A program made the position numbers and the translations under genes. Positions 1 through 5,344 of a stretch of DNA of 5,369 nucleotides are shown piece after piece; within the stretch, counting starts at the first letter, position 1; each line of letters opens with the position of its first letter. A model generated the notes under the pieces. The model was not told the DNA's origin and made no database searches. It saw only the letters and a list, made by a program, of their open reading frames with translations. The stretch is taken from NCBI GenBank assembly GCA_021772705.1, contig JAJFLN010000380.1:1-5369 (forward strand). Direction: 5' to 3'. This DNA comes from Candidatus Cloacimonadota bacterium. GTDB lineage: Bacteria > Muiribacteriota > UBA6191 > JACPRK01.

Positions 1-1
1 C

Positions 2-1327
2 GCCGGCGACGCCCGCGCCCTGGGACCCCTGGTGAGGATCTTCAAGGAAGAGCGGCGGCCAGACTTCAGGCAGGCCGTGGCCATCGCCGTGGCCAGCATC
101 CGGTCACCGGAGGCCGACGAGTTCCTGCGCCAGGCCCTGGCCCACTCGGATCCCATGGTGCAGACCGCCGTGGTCCGGGTCATCGGAGAGACCCGCAACG
201 TGGGATTCACCGACTACCTGCTGGACCTGATCGGCACCGTCGATGAGTACATGGAGATGGCCATCGTCCAGACCCTGGGCCGGATCGCCCCGGCACATCC
301 CCGGGTCATCGTTCGGTTCACTTCGCTTCTGAAGTCGGAGGTGAATCCCCGGAAACTGGCGGTCCTGGTCACAGCCCTGGCCCGGACCAGGAACCCCCAG
401 CTGGTGGACACTCTGGAGCAGTACATCGGTCACCGGGATCGGCGCGTCCGGGCCAACGCCGTGGAGGCCATCTCGGGGCTCGATGTCAGCGATCCGATCA
501 AGCTGCGAATCTTGCTGCCCATGTTGCGGGACCCGGACAATCGGGTCCGGGCCAACGCTTGCGTGACTCTGGGACGGCTCGGTGAACGTCGCGCCCTCGA
601 CAGTCTGGTGACCATGCTGGATGCCTCCAACAAGTGGCATCGGGCCAGCGCCTGTTATGCCATCGGAGCCCTGAGACCGCCCGATGGCGCCACGTTCCTG
701 ATCAAGGGGCTGCGGGATCAGGACCCGGCGGTCCGGGTGAACGCAGCCAAGTCCCTGAGGGAGCTGGGCGATCCCAGCGCGGCCAAGACGCTGATCAGCG
801 CCATCAACGATCGAAACCAGTGGATCCGGCTCTATGCCATCGAAGCTCTGGGAAACATGGGTGTCCGGGCGGCGAATCGACGGCTGCGAGCCTGTCTGAA
901 GCAGGAGGCCAGTCATCAGGTCCTGGCCTCGGCGTTGCTGGCAGTGGCCAAGACAGGCAAGTCCCGGGAGAGCACCCGGATTCTGGTAGACTTCCTGCGC
1001 CATGAAGACTCCCGCGTCAGGGCCAACGCCATCGAGGCCCTGGAACATATCTCGACCCGGGACAGCGTCACCGGTATCGCGACCTGCCTGCGAGACAAGG
1101 ACAACCGGGTCCGGGCCAATGCGGTCAAAGCGATCTGGAAGTTCGGCGAACTCCGGGTGGTCACGACCCTGCATGACATGCTCAGCAGCCCCAGGGTGGA
1201 GGAGCGGCGCAGCGGCGCCTATGCTATCGGCGAGATCGGCCGGATTCAGAGCGATCTGGCTTCCACCCCGGGAATCGATCGGCTGGTCTCGGCCCTGAGG
1301 AATCATCCGGCCCATGCCGGATCCTGA
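2..1327 (+). CDS. HEAT-repeat protein, 3' part (5' end outside window)
   Basis: The reading frame is open from base 2. The residues before the first possible start (GTG at 32) read GDARALGPLVRIF, which already has HEAT-helix character, so the GTG is probably internal and the gene is cut by the window edge; 441 residues are visible. About 13 consecutive HEAT-like units of 30-33 residues can be laid out. Many second helices carry a VRANA or VRxNA core: RRVRANAVEAI, NRVRANACVTLGRLGE, AVRVNAAKSLRELGD, SRVRANAIEALEHIS, NRVRANAVKAIWKFGE. HEAT solenoids are protein-binding scaffolds. No catalytic domain, signal peptide or membrane segment is visible here, but an N-terminal domain could lie upstream. 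The stop (TGA 1325-1327) overlaps or directly abuts the coaD start, so the two are probably co-transcribed. The HEAT assignment is secure; the function is unknown. Confidence 0.9.
   Translation, partial: AGDARALGPLVRIFKEERRPDFRQAVAIAVASIRSPEADEFLRQALAHSDPMVQTAVVRVIGETRNVGFTDYLLDLIGTVDEYMEMAIVQTLGRIAPAHPRVIVRFTSLLKSEVNPRKLAVLVTALARTRNPQLVDTLEQYIGHRDRRVRANAVEAISGLDVSDPIKLRILLPMLRDPDNRVRANACVTLGRLGERRALDSLVTMLDASNKWHRASACYAIGALRPPDGATFLIKGLRDQDPAVRVNAAKSLRELGDPSAAKTLISAINDRNQWIRLYAIEALGNMGVRAANRRLRACLKQEASHQVLASALLAVAKTGKSRESTRILVDFLRHEDSRVRANAIEALEHISTRDSVTGIATCLRDKDNRVRANAVKAIWKFGELRVVTTLHDMLSSPRVEERRSGAYAIGEIGRIQSDLASTPGIDRLVSALRNHPAHAGS
1296..1301 (+). promoter_or_regulatory. Shine-Dalgarno candidate for coaD
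   Basis: TGAGGA lies inside the end of the HEAT gene, 12 bases before the ATG at 1314 and 27 before the ATG at 1329. Twelve is longer than ideal, but it favours the upstream start. Only a weak CCGGA precedes 1329. Confidence 0.35.
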
Positions 1328-1817
1328 CATGTTCAACGAAATCACCGCCATCTACCCCGGGAGCTTCGACCCCGCCACTCTGGGACATCTGGACATCATC
1401 GAGCGGGCCTCCCGCCTCTTTCCCCGCGTTTTGATCAGCCTGTCGGAGGGCTCGAACTCCAAGCAGTTTGCATTCTCCGTCCAGGAGAGGCTCGAGATGC
1501 TCGACCGGATCGTGGCTCCCTTCGACAATGTGACCGCCACGTCCTTCTCCGGTCTCCTGACCCGCTACGCCCGTCAGGAGGGCTCCATGGTGCTGATCCG
1601 GGGATTGCGGGCCATCAGCGACTTCGAGTACGAGTTTCAGATGGCCTCCATGAACAAGTACCTGGCCAACGAGATCGAGACCATTTTCATGATGACCTCC
1701 CCCAGGTATCACTACCTCTCGTCGAGCATCGTCAAGGAGATTGCCCGTCTCAAGGGGGACATAGCCGGCCTGGTGCCTCCGGAGCTCCGGGACGACATCG
1801 AGGCGAAATTCAAATGA
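1314..1817 (+). CDS. coaD: Phosphopantetheine adenylyltransferase (CoaD)
   Basis: CoaD transfers AMP from ATP to 4'-phosphopantetheine to give dephospho-CoA, the penultimate step of coenzyme A synthesis, in the cytoplasm. Seen: the N-terminal nucleotidyltransferase signature YPGSFDP (residues 14-20) followed by TLGH (22-25), the family's TxGH ATP-binding motif; RGLRAISDFEYEFQMA (96-111), the conserved RGLR/D-F-E-Y block; MNKYL (113-117); and LSSSIVKEIA (135-144) followed by GDIAGLVP, the usual C-terminal block. The 167 residues fit the family (about 160). Two starts are possible. ATG 1314 overlaps the HEAT stop by 14 bases and has an SD-like TGAGGA. ATG 1329 lies one base after that stop and gives 162 residues with the short N-terminus typical of CoaD. 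The earlier start is used here because of the SD. The stop overlaps the next gene by ATGA, suggesting translational coupling. Confidence 0.97.
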   Translation: MPDPDMFNEITAIYPGSFDPATLGHLDIIERASRLFPRVLISLSEGSNSKQFAFSVQERLEMLDRIVAPFDNVTATSFSGLLTRYARQEGSMVLIRGLRAISDFEYEFQMASMNKYLANEIETIFMMTSPRYHYLSSSIVKEIARLKGDIAGLVPPELRDDIEAKFK

Positions 1818-2554
1818 TCCCAGTTCATTCAGAAAGGAACCCCAAAGTGCGATACCTCCGTCTGTTGACCCTGCTCCTCATCCTGACTGTGACCGGCGTC
1901 TCGCCGTTGACCGCTGCCGGCACGGAGTCCCTGGAGATCAAGGGAATCCTGCGAACCGAGACGGATCAAGCCGCGCCCAACGGCTTCACCATCCAGGCCC
2001 GTACAGCCAAGAAGGTTGTGGAGGCGGTTCCGGAGCGGACCACCGGCGCCTTCAGCCTGAAGCTGGACTCTCTGGAGCCGGGTACAGCCATCAACCTGAT
2101 CGTCAAGGACCCCATGGGCAAACCGGTGGACTTCGCCGAGGGGACCATGTCGCAGATCCTGGCAGAGGCGAACCTGCTCGCTTCCGGCAGCCACGACGCC
2201 GGCACTCTGGGCATGGTCCTTCCTCCTCAGGAGCCCCTGGAGGCCTTCGCCATGGGGGGGCGGGTTTTCGGCACCGATGAGAAGCCATTGCCGAAGGGCT
2301 TCACCATGTACGTCACTACATTCAGGGGAGACCGGACCGTCCGGGAAGAGATCGAGGACGGCAAGTTTGCCCTGATCTTCCTGGACCTTCAAGGCCAGTT
2401 CCGGCGGATACAGGAGGGGGACATGTTTCGCTTCGAAGTGGTGAGCGATACGGGGACCAAGCATCCCGTCGTTCCTGACAGCTACAGGCTGACCCGGACG
2501 GACATCGCCAACTCCTCCGTGAGCACCCTTCGCTTCACCGTCGACCTCGAGTAG
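1814..2554 (+). CDS. Secreted protein with two tandem beta-rich domains
   Basis: The family is not recognised. An N-terminal signal peptide is clear: RYLR, a hydrophobic stretch LLTLLLILTVTGV, and a likely cleavage after LTAA. The mature part looks like two copies of one domain of about 105 residues. Copy 1 has KGIL..PNGFTI..GAFSLKLDSLEPG..VKDPMGKPV; copy 2 has GRVF..PKGFTM..GKFALIFLDLQG..GDMFRFEVVSDTGTKHPV. The alternating hydrophobic pattern suggests small beta-sandwiches of the carboxypeptidase-regulatory or Ig-like type (inference). Two starts compete. ATG 1814 overlaps the coaD stop by 4 bases and has GAGG at 1800-1803. GTG 1847 has AAAGGA ending 8 bases upstream and begins exactly at the signal peptide (235 residues). 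The first is used because of the coupled overlap. The product probably acts in the periplasm or at the surface; its link to coaD looks positional rather than functional. Confidence 0.85.
   Translation: MIPVHSERNPKVRYLRLLTLLLILTVTGVSPLTAAGTESLEIKGILRTETDQAAPNGFTIQARTAKKVVEAVPERTTGAFSLKLDSLEPGTAINLIVKDPMGKPVDFAEGTMSQILAEANLLASGSHDAGTLGMVLPPQEPLEAFAMGGRVFGTDEKPLPKGFTMYVTTFRGDRTVREEIEDGKFALIFLDLQGQFRRIQEGDMFRFEVVSDTGTKHPVVPDSYRLTRTDIANSSVSTLRFTVDLE
1833..1838 (+). promoter_or_regulatory. Shine-Dalgarno supporting an alternative GTG start at 1847
   Basis: AAAGGA ends 8 bases before GTG 1847. Starting there gives MRYLRLLTLLLILTV, a compact classical signal peptide, without the 11 extra residues encoded from ATG 1814. 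It is a real competitor for the start of the secreted two-domain protein. Confidence 0.45.
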
Positions 2555-2559
2555 GGGAC

Positions 2560-2599
2560 CCAGGCGAAACTTCGGAAGTTTCTCTGTTCTTCAGCCTGG
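2560..2599 (+). terminator. Stem-loop after the HEAT-coaD-secreted protein unit
   Basis: Outer arms CCAGGC (2560-2565) and GCCTGG (2594-2599) pair perfectly. Directly inside, GAAACTT (2566-2572) and AAGTTTC (2576-2582) form a perfect 7-base stem with loop CGG. The 11 bases between the inner and outer right arms (TCTCTGTTCTTC region) are pyrimidine-rich but not a true T-tract. It starts 5 bases after the upstream stop codon. It could be a weak intrinsic terminator or an mRNA 3'-end stabiliser; the missing T-run keeps confidence moderate. Confidence 0.4.
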
Positions 2600-2658
2600 C
2601 CTTCGGAATGTCCGGATCCGGGCCGACGTCGAGTGGAGCGGATTCCATTTGTGACCGT

Positions 2659-2664
2659 GAGGAG
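2659..2664 (+). promoter_or_regulatory. Shine-Dalgarno for the secreted protein at 2671
   Basis: GAGGAG lies 6 bases before ATG 2671. It decides the start against an in-frame ATG at 2608, which would add 21 residues ahead of the signal peptide and has no comparable site. Confidence 0.8.
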
Positions 2665-2670
2665 AAACCG

Positions 2671-3459
2671 ATGAAGAGTGAGACCCATGGGGGCAGCAGG
2701 CCGAGTCGCCAGGTGAAGTTGCTGGCGCTGGCGGGGTGCGTTGCCCTGGGATGGGCCGCGCTGCCGGGGCCGGTTCGGGCCGGATCCGAGAGGCTAGCGG
2801 AGCTGATGCAGCGGGCCCGGGACAGATATCGTACCGCCGTCTCAGGCCTCGACGGTTCCGGGCAGACTGCGCCTCCCGAGTTTCACCCCGTGAGGGAGAC
2901 CTACGAGGTCAACGCCCAGTACCGGGGCGTCATCAAGAAGGGCTTCGATCGTCTGGGCAAGCTCGTGGTGAGCCATCGTCCAGGAGAGGACGGGGTCTTC
3001 GGGATCGACCTTGCCGCGGAGCTGAAGATGCCCAAGAAGGGAAAGGCCGCGCGGTTCGAGGCCGCCATCCAGTATCGCCTGGAGGGTCAGAACATCGTGC
3101 CCCTGACTGATGAGAGTCAGTTCAGTGAGAAGGCGAAGAAGCATCGAGAGAAGATTCTGGCCAACTCGCCTTTCATCTACCTGCTGCGTCATGCCTCCTT
3201 CCCGGCGGCGGTCCCGGCGACGGTTTCCTACGTCGTGGAAGGGAAGACCCTGAGTGTTCGCTATGCCCGGTCGGAGCGCCACATGGAAGCCACCGTCTTC
3301 GACGGGGAGAGGTGGATCGGCAAGTTCTTCATCGAACCGGGGGACTCCCGGCAGGGCCCTCACGACTACGACAAGTTCCGTATCAGCACCAAGAAGGGGG
3401 TGGTGATCTCCTTCGTCTGCGCCGGCCGGCAGCGAATCGACGAGGAACGAACGGAGTAG
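2671..3459 (+). CDS. Secreted protein of unknown family (262 aa)
   Basis: I do not recognise a family. The N-terminus (RPSRQVK, then LLALAGCVALGWAALPGPVRA) is a Sec signal peptide. Cleavage after VRA (residue 37) is the simplest reading, but LAGC at 20-23 also fits a lipobox, so a lipoprotein is possible. A short charged helix follows (ERLAELMQRARDRYRTAV, 40-57). The rest is mostly alternating hydrophobic and polar stretches typical of beta strands (YEVNAQYRGVIKKG, FEAAIQYRLEGQNIVPL, ATVSYVVEGKTLSVRYA, FRISTKKGVVISFVCAG), interrupted by a lysine-rich helical stretch (SEKAKKHREKIL, about 153-164). This suggests a periplasmic or outer-membrane-facing beta-barrel or beta-sandwich protein (inference). 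No catalytic motif is evident. It lies 116 bases after the previous gene, beyond a stem-loop, so it may be a separate transcription unit or a read-through member. Confidence 0.85.
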   Translation: MKSETHGGSRPSRQVKLLALAGCVALGWAALPGPVRAGSERLAELMQRARDRYRTAVSGLDGSGQTAPPEFHPVRETYEVNAQYRGVIKKGFDRLGKLVVSHRPGEDGVFGIDLAAELKMPKKGKAARFEAAIQYRLEGQNIVPLTDESQFSEKAKKHREKILANSPFIYLLRHASFPAAVPATVSYVVEGKTLSVRYARSERHMEATVFDGERWIGKFFIEPGDSRQGPHDYDKFRISTKKGVVISFVCAGRQRIDEERTE

Positions 3460-3488
3460 ACTACTCGTCCCGGTCTCATGCCTTGGTC

Positions 3489-3516
3489 TTGTGGCTCACG
3501 AGAAGAGTGCTAGAAT
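3489..3516 (+). promoter_or_regulatory. Extended -10 sigma70-type promoter for the TPR gene
   Basis: TAGAAT at 3511-3516 matches the -10 consensus at 5 of 6 positions and is preceded by TGC (3508-3510), the extended -10 TGn element. TTGTGG at 3489-3494 is a half-match -35, 16 bases upstream. Transcription would start near 3523, giving a 5' leader of about 100 bases before ATG 3627. Such an AT-leaning hexamer stands out in this GC-rich intergenic stretch. Confidence 0.55.
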
Positions 3517-3615
3517 GGAGAGTGCCGTAGATCGACAGGAAGTCTCGGAGGACTCAAACCGAAGAGGCTGCACCGGGTCAAGAGCGCTCCACGCCAGAGA
3601 CGACCCCCTTCCCAC

Positions 3616-3621
3616 AGGAGG
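3616..3621 (+). promoter_or_regulatory. Shine-Dalgarno for the TPR gene
   Basis: A full AGGAGG lies 5 bases before ATG 3627. It selects the ATG over the adjacent TTG at 3624, which would leave only 2 bases of spacing. Confidence 0.85.
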
Positions 3622-3626
3622 CCTTG

Positions 3627-4643
3627 ATGATTCGAACCCTATTCCGACTCTCCAGTGTTCTGGCCGATTTGACCCACTCTGCCCTGGCTCGGCTCTTCTC
3701 GGAGCGAGCGCTTCGGGCCACCTTGTATGTGTTCGCCGGTCTCGCCTTGGGGGCCCTGTTCAACGAGCAGGCATTCACCTCCCAGGACGCCGATCGCTGG
3801 CATCGCTTGGGGGAGAGGCAGATTGCCCGCCTGGATCTGACGGCTGGCCTGACGTCGCTCCAGAGGGCCGTGGACTTGAGGCCGAACAAGCTGAAGTACC
3901 GCCACTCCCTGGCGGCAGCCCAGATCTACATGGGGCGGGACGCGGAAGCCCTGCAGACCCTCGAAGCAGCCTGGGGCCTGACGCCTTCCCGCCGAACCCT
4001 GCATCTGATGGGCGTGGCCAACGAGCAACTCGAGCTCCACGACGTGGCCATCGGCTACTTCTCCGAGAGCATGTCCGTTGGTCACGAGGGCAAGCGCTGG
4101 CAGCGGGAGAACGCTCTCCGGGCCCGGAACCGGGCGCTCATCGCCATCGCCCGGAACAGGGTGCACATGAAGCAGCCCCAGGCGGCAATCTCCATCCTCA
4201 ACCGTGCCATCCGTGAGCAGAGTTCCAGCGTGGCTCCTCACATCTCACAGTATCCGGAGACTCACTTCTGGCTCGGCGTCGCCTACTGGCTCGCGGGAGA
4301 CCAGAACGCCGGCCTCTTCCGGTTCCGAAACGCCGTGGCGCTGGACCCGGGCGACGCCAACTCCTGGTACAACATCGCTTGTTACTACGCCGTCCGGAAC
4401 CAGACGAATCTGGCCTTGGCGAGCCTGCAGACAGCCGTGGACAACGGCTTCAGCGAGCCGGAGTACTTCGTTCACGATGGCGACCTGGCCAACCTGCACG
4501 GCCTGCCTCGGTTTGACAGCCTTCACAAGAGAGTGAAGAAGGTGTCAGCCAGTCATCCTCCTGTCGGACCTCGGTCCGAGAAGTCGGTGGCCAGTCTGAT
4601 CGAGCACTTGCAGAATCAGGAGCCGTTGGTAGCGAGCAACTGA
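3627..4643 (+). CDS. Membrane-anchored TPR protein (338 aa)
   Basis: A short basic N-terminus (R3, R7, R22, R27, R30) precedes one hydrophobic segment, ATLYVFAGLALGALF (31-45). By the positive-inside rule this gives a single-pass anchor with the bulk of the protein outside the cytoplasm. TPR-like helix pairs follow: about 55-86 (WHRLGERQIARLDLTAGLTS), 89-120 (YRHSLAAAQIYMGRDAEALQTL), 122-152 (LHLMGVANEQLELHDVAIGYF), 168-198 (ARNRVHMKQPQAAISILNRAI), 211-242 (FWLGVAYWLAGDQNAGLFRF) and 245-275 (WYNIACYYAVRNQTNLALASL). The last repeat ends in NGFSEPEYFVHDGDLANLHGLPRF, a capping pattern familiar from bacterial TPR proteins (established knowledge). A charged tail follows. TPR domains bind proteins; the partner is unknown. 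It has its own promoter and SD, so it is probably independent of the genes before it. Confidence 0.9.
   Translation: MIRTLFRLSSVLADLTHSALARLFSERALRATLYVFAGLALGALFNEQAFTSQDADRWHRLGERQIARLDLTAGLTSLQRAVDLRPNKLKYRHSLAAAQIYMGRDAEALQTLEAAWGLTPSRRTLHLMGVANEQLELHDVAIGYFSESMSVGHEGKRWQRENALRARNRALIAIARNRVHMKQPQAAISILNRAIREQSSSVAPHISQYPETHFWLGVAYWLAGDQNAGLFRFRNAVALDPGDANSWYNIACYYAVRNQTNLALASLQTAVDNGFSEPEYFVHDGDLANLHGLPRFDSLHKRVKKVSASHPPVGPRSEKSVASLIEHLQNQEPLVASN
4564..4579 (+). other. Inverted repeat in the 3' end of the TPR gene
   Basis: TCGGACC and GGTCCGA are exact inverted copies separated by TC. A realistic hairpin is a 6-base stem with loop CTCG. It lies in the disordered tail coding region (VGPRSE), about 60 bases before the stop, and has no T-tract. 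It may affect mRNA decay or may be chance. Confidence 0.3.
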
Positions 4644-4682
4644 GTCAGGGGGCGCTCGTCTCTGAATCCTGGACCCAGTCCG

Positions 4683-4694
4683 CCCCGCATCGGA
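4683..4694 (+). repeat. 12-base direct repeat, copy 1
   Basis: CCCCGCATCGGA is repeated exactly at 4753-4764, 70 bases later, in the same orientation. Both copies contribute arms to small hairpins in the convergent gap. Confidence 0.75.
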
Positions 4695-4752
4695 GGGCCG
4701 ATCCGTAGTGGGGTGAACGGAATCCGGAATAGGCCACCTGCGGGACATGCAC

Positions 4753-4764
4753 CCCCGCATCGGA
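4753..4764 (+). repeat. 12-base direct repeat, copy 2
   Basis: This is an exact second copy of CCCCGCATCGGA, ending 11 bases before the stop codon of the minus-strand gene (TGA at 4778-4776). Its CCCGCA pairs with TGCGGG at 4739-4744. Confidence 0.75.
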
Positions 4765-4775
4765 CGTGGCAAATA

Positions 4776-5030
4776 TCAAGGGAAGCTTCGGTAGACCGAC
4801 GCGTCGGGATTGAGCTGCCAGTAGCGGGCTCTCCGCCAGCGATCCATCTCATCCAGGGCGATCAGGCTTGCCAGGCTGAACTTCTTCTTCCCGTAAGTGT
4901 CGACGGCAACGACGATGATCTGCAGGAATCGACGGCGCCGATCCGGTGGCCCCGCCACTCGAGGGATGAAGGTGAGCTGTTCCAGTGTCAGATGCTTGAA
5001 GTAGTCGCCGTCTCGTTCCAGGTAGAACAC
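4776..5030 (-). CDS. Small basic protein of unknown family, possibly 5'-disrupted
   Basis: This frame reads like a real protein of 84 residues from GTG 5030: FYLERDGDYFKHLTLEQLTF, a basic patch PPDRRRRF, a hydrophobic strand LQIIVVAVDTYG, KKKFSLASL, then a helix with aromatic and charged residues (LDEMDRWRRARYW) and the end NPDASVYRSFP. Third codon positions are mostly G/C, and competing frames on both strands look far less protein-like. No family is recognised. The start is doubtful. The GTG has no SD and is the only ATG/GTG/TTG start in this frame downstream of the in-frame stop at 5150. An ATG at 5089, overlapping the upstream gene's stop by ATGA, is in another register and hits a stop after 33 residues. 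A one-base difference near 5031-5036 would join MKIDSQATVPAAKLPATNP to GVFYLERDG and give about 103 residues. The gene may therefore carry a frameshift. Confidence 0.6.
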   Translation of the reverse strand: MFYLERDGDYFKHLTLEQLTFIPRVAGPPDRRRRFLQIIVVAVDTYGKKKFSLASLIALDEMDRWRRARYWQLNPDASVYRSFP

Positions 5031-5085
5031 GCCGGGTTCGTGGCCGGCAGCTTCGCGGCAGGCACCGTTGCCTGAGAGTCGATCT

Positions 5086-5314
5086 TCATCGCAGGAACCC
5101 CGACACGATCCAGTAGATCCCCATGAACAGGAGAACCACGCCCCAGGTCACCTCGTAGGCCCTTCCCGGTTCGAATCCACAGCAGCTGTCATACAGCTTG
5201 CGGCCCGGTCCGAAGACCCCCAAGGCGACCGGATGCCCGATGCCCGATGCATATGCCCACTGCCAGAAGAAGCACCAGCAGTCCCAGGATACCGGTCAAC
5301 GTCGGTGGTAGCAT
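5086..5314 (-). pseudogene. Small two-helix membrane protein, frameshifted by a 7-base duplication
   Basis: From ATG 5314 (AGAGG just upstream, with short 3-base spacing) the frame reads MLPPTLTGILGLLVLLLAVG, a clear membrane helix, then ICIGHRASG and a run to a stop at 5191-5189 (41 residues). Another register, from about 5250 down to the TGA at 5088-5086, reads GHPVALGVFGPGRKLYDSC, CGFEPGRAYEVTW and then a second helix, GVVLLFMGIYWIVSGFLR. The switch falls on a tandem heptamer (5232-5250). Removing one 7-base copy yields a continuous 73-residue protein with two helices flanking a loop containing YDSCCGFEPGR. The stop overlaps the next ATG (ATGA), as in a minus-strand operon. The family is not recognised. 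A true frameshift, a phase-variable gene or a sequence error are all possible. Confidence 0.6.
5232..5250 (-). repeat. Heptamer tandem repeat (2.7 copies)
   Basis: The + strand reads GATGCCC, GATGCCC, GATGC; on the coding minus strand this is GCATC GGGCATC GGGCATC. Seven is not a multiple of three, so each copy gained or lost changes the reading frame of the membrane protein gene it sits in. Confidence 0.85.
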
Positions 5315-5344
5315 TAACCTCTGGGGCGAGGGGACTGCAATGAG

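Larger units (their letters stand above)
4644..4775. other. Convergent intergenic region with direct and inverted repeats
   Basis: This 132-base gap separates the + strand TPR gene from the minus-strand cassette. It holds two copies of CCCCGCATCGGA. It also holds ATCGG/CCGAT (4689-4693 and 4698-4702, loop AGGG), possibly extended by CCCC/GGGG (4683-4686 and 4710-4713), and TGCGGG/CCCGCA (4739-4744 and 4754-4759, 9-base loop). Transcription from both sides must end here, so these hairpins are the natural terminator candidates, but neither is followed by a T-run on either strand. No convincing gene is seen. Confidence 0.5.

Noticed and set aside
32..34. GTG at 32 as the true start of the HEAT gene
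   Set aside because: The frame is open to the window edge and the preceding residues continue the HEAT pattern. No SD precedes the GTG.
104..1351. A 415-codon open frame on the minus strand opposite the HEAT gene
   Set aside because: The + strand frame shows unmistakable HEAT periodicity. The antisense translation is rich in G, P, D, H and Q with no fold-like pattern, as expected for the mirror of a GC-rich gene.
3454..3466. Palindrome GAGTAGACTACTC at the stop of the secreted protein gene, as a terminator
   Set aside because: The stem is only 5 bases with a 3-base loop and no T-run. It is too weak to call a terminator, and it includes the stop codon.
3491..4216. A 241-codon + strand frame overlapping the TPR gene
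   Set aside because: It runs through the promoter region and the TPR gene in another register, with a low-complexity composition rich in R, G, P and S. The TPR frame has the SD, the membrane anchor and the repeats.
4683..4764. The two 12-base direct repeats as a CRISPR array or insertion-sequence boundary
   Set aside because: There are only two short copies, with no regular spacers, no cas genes, and no transposase or terminal inverted repeats between them.
4713..5075. A 120-codon + strand frame across the convergent gap and the minus-strand gene
   Set aside because: It lacks an SD and reads as mixed sequence without fold features, while the minus-strand frame over the same bases is clearly protein-like with G/C third positions.
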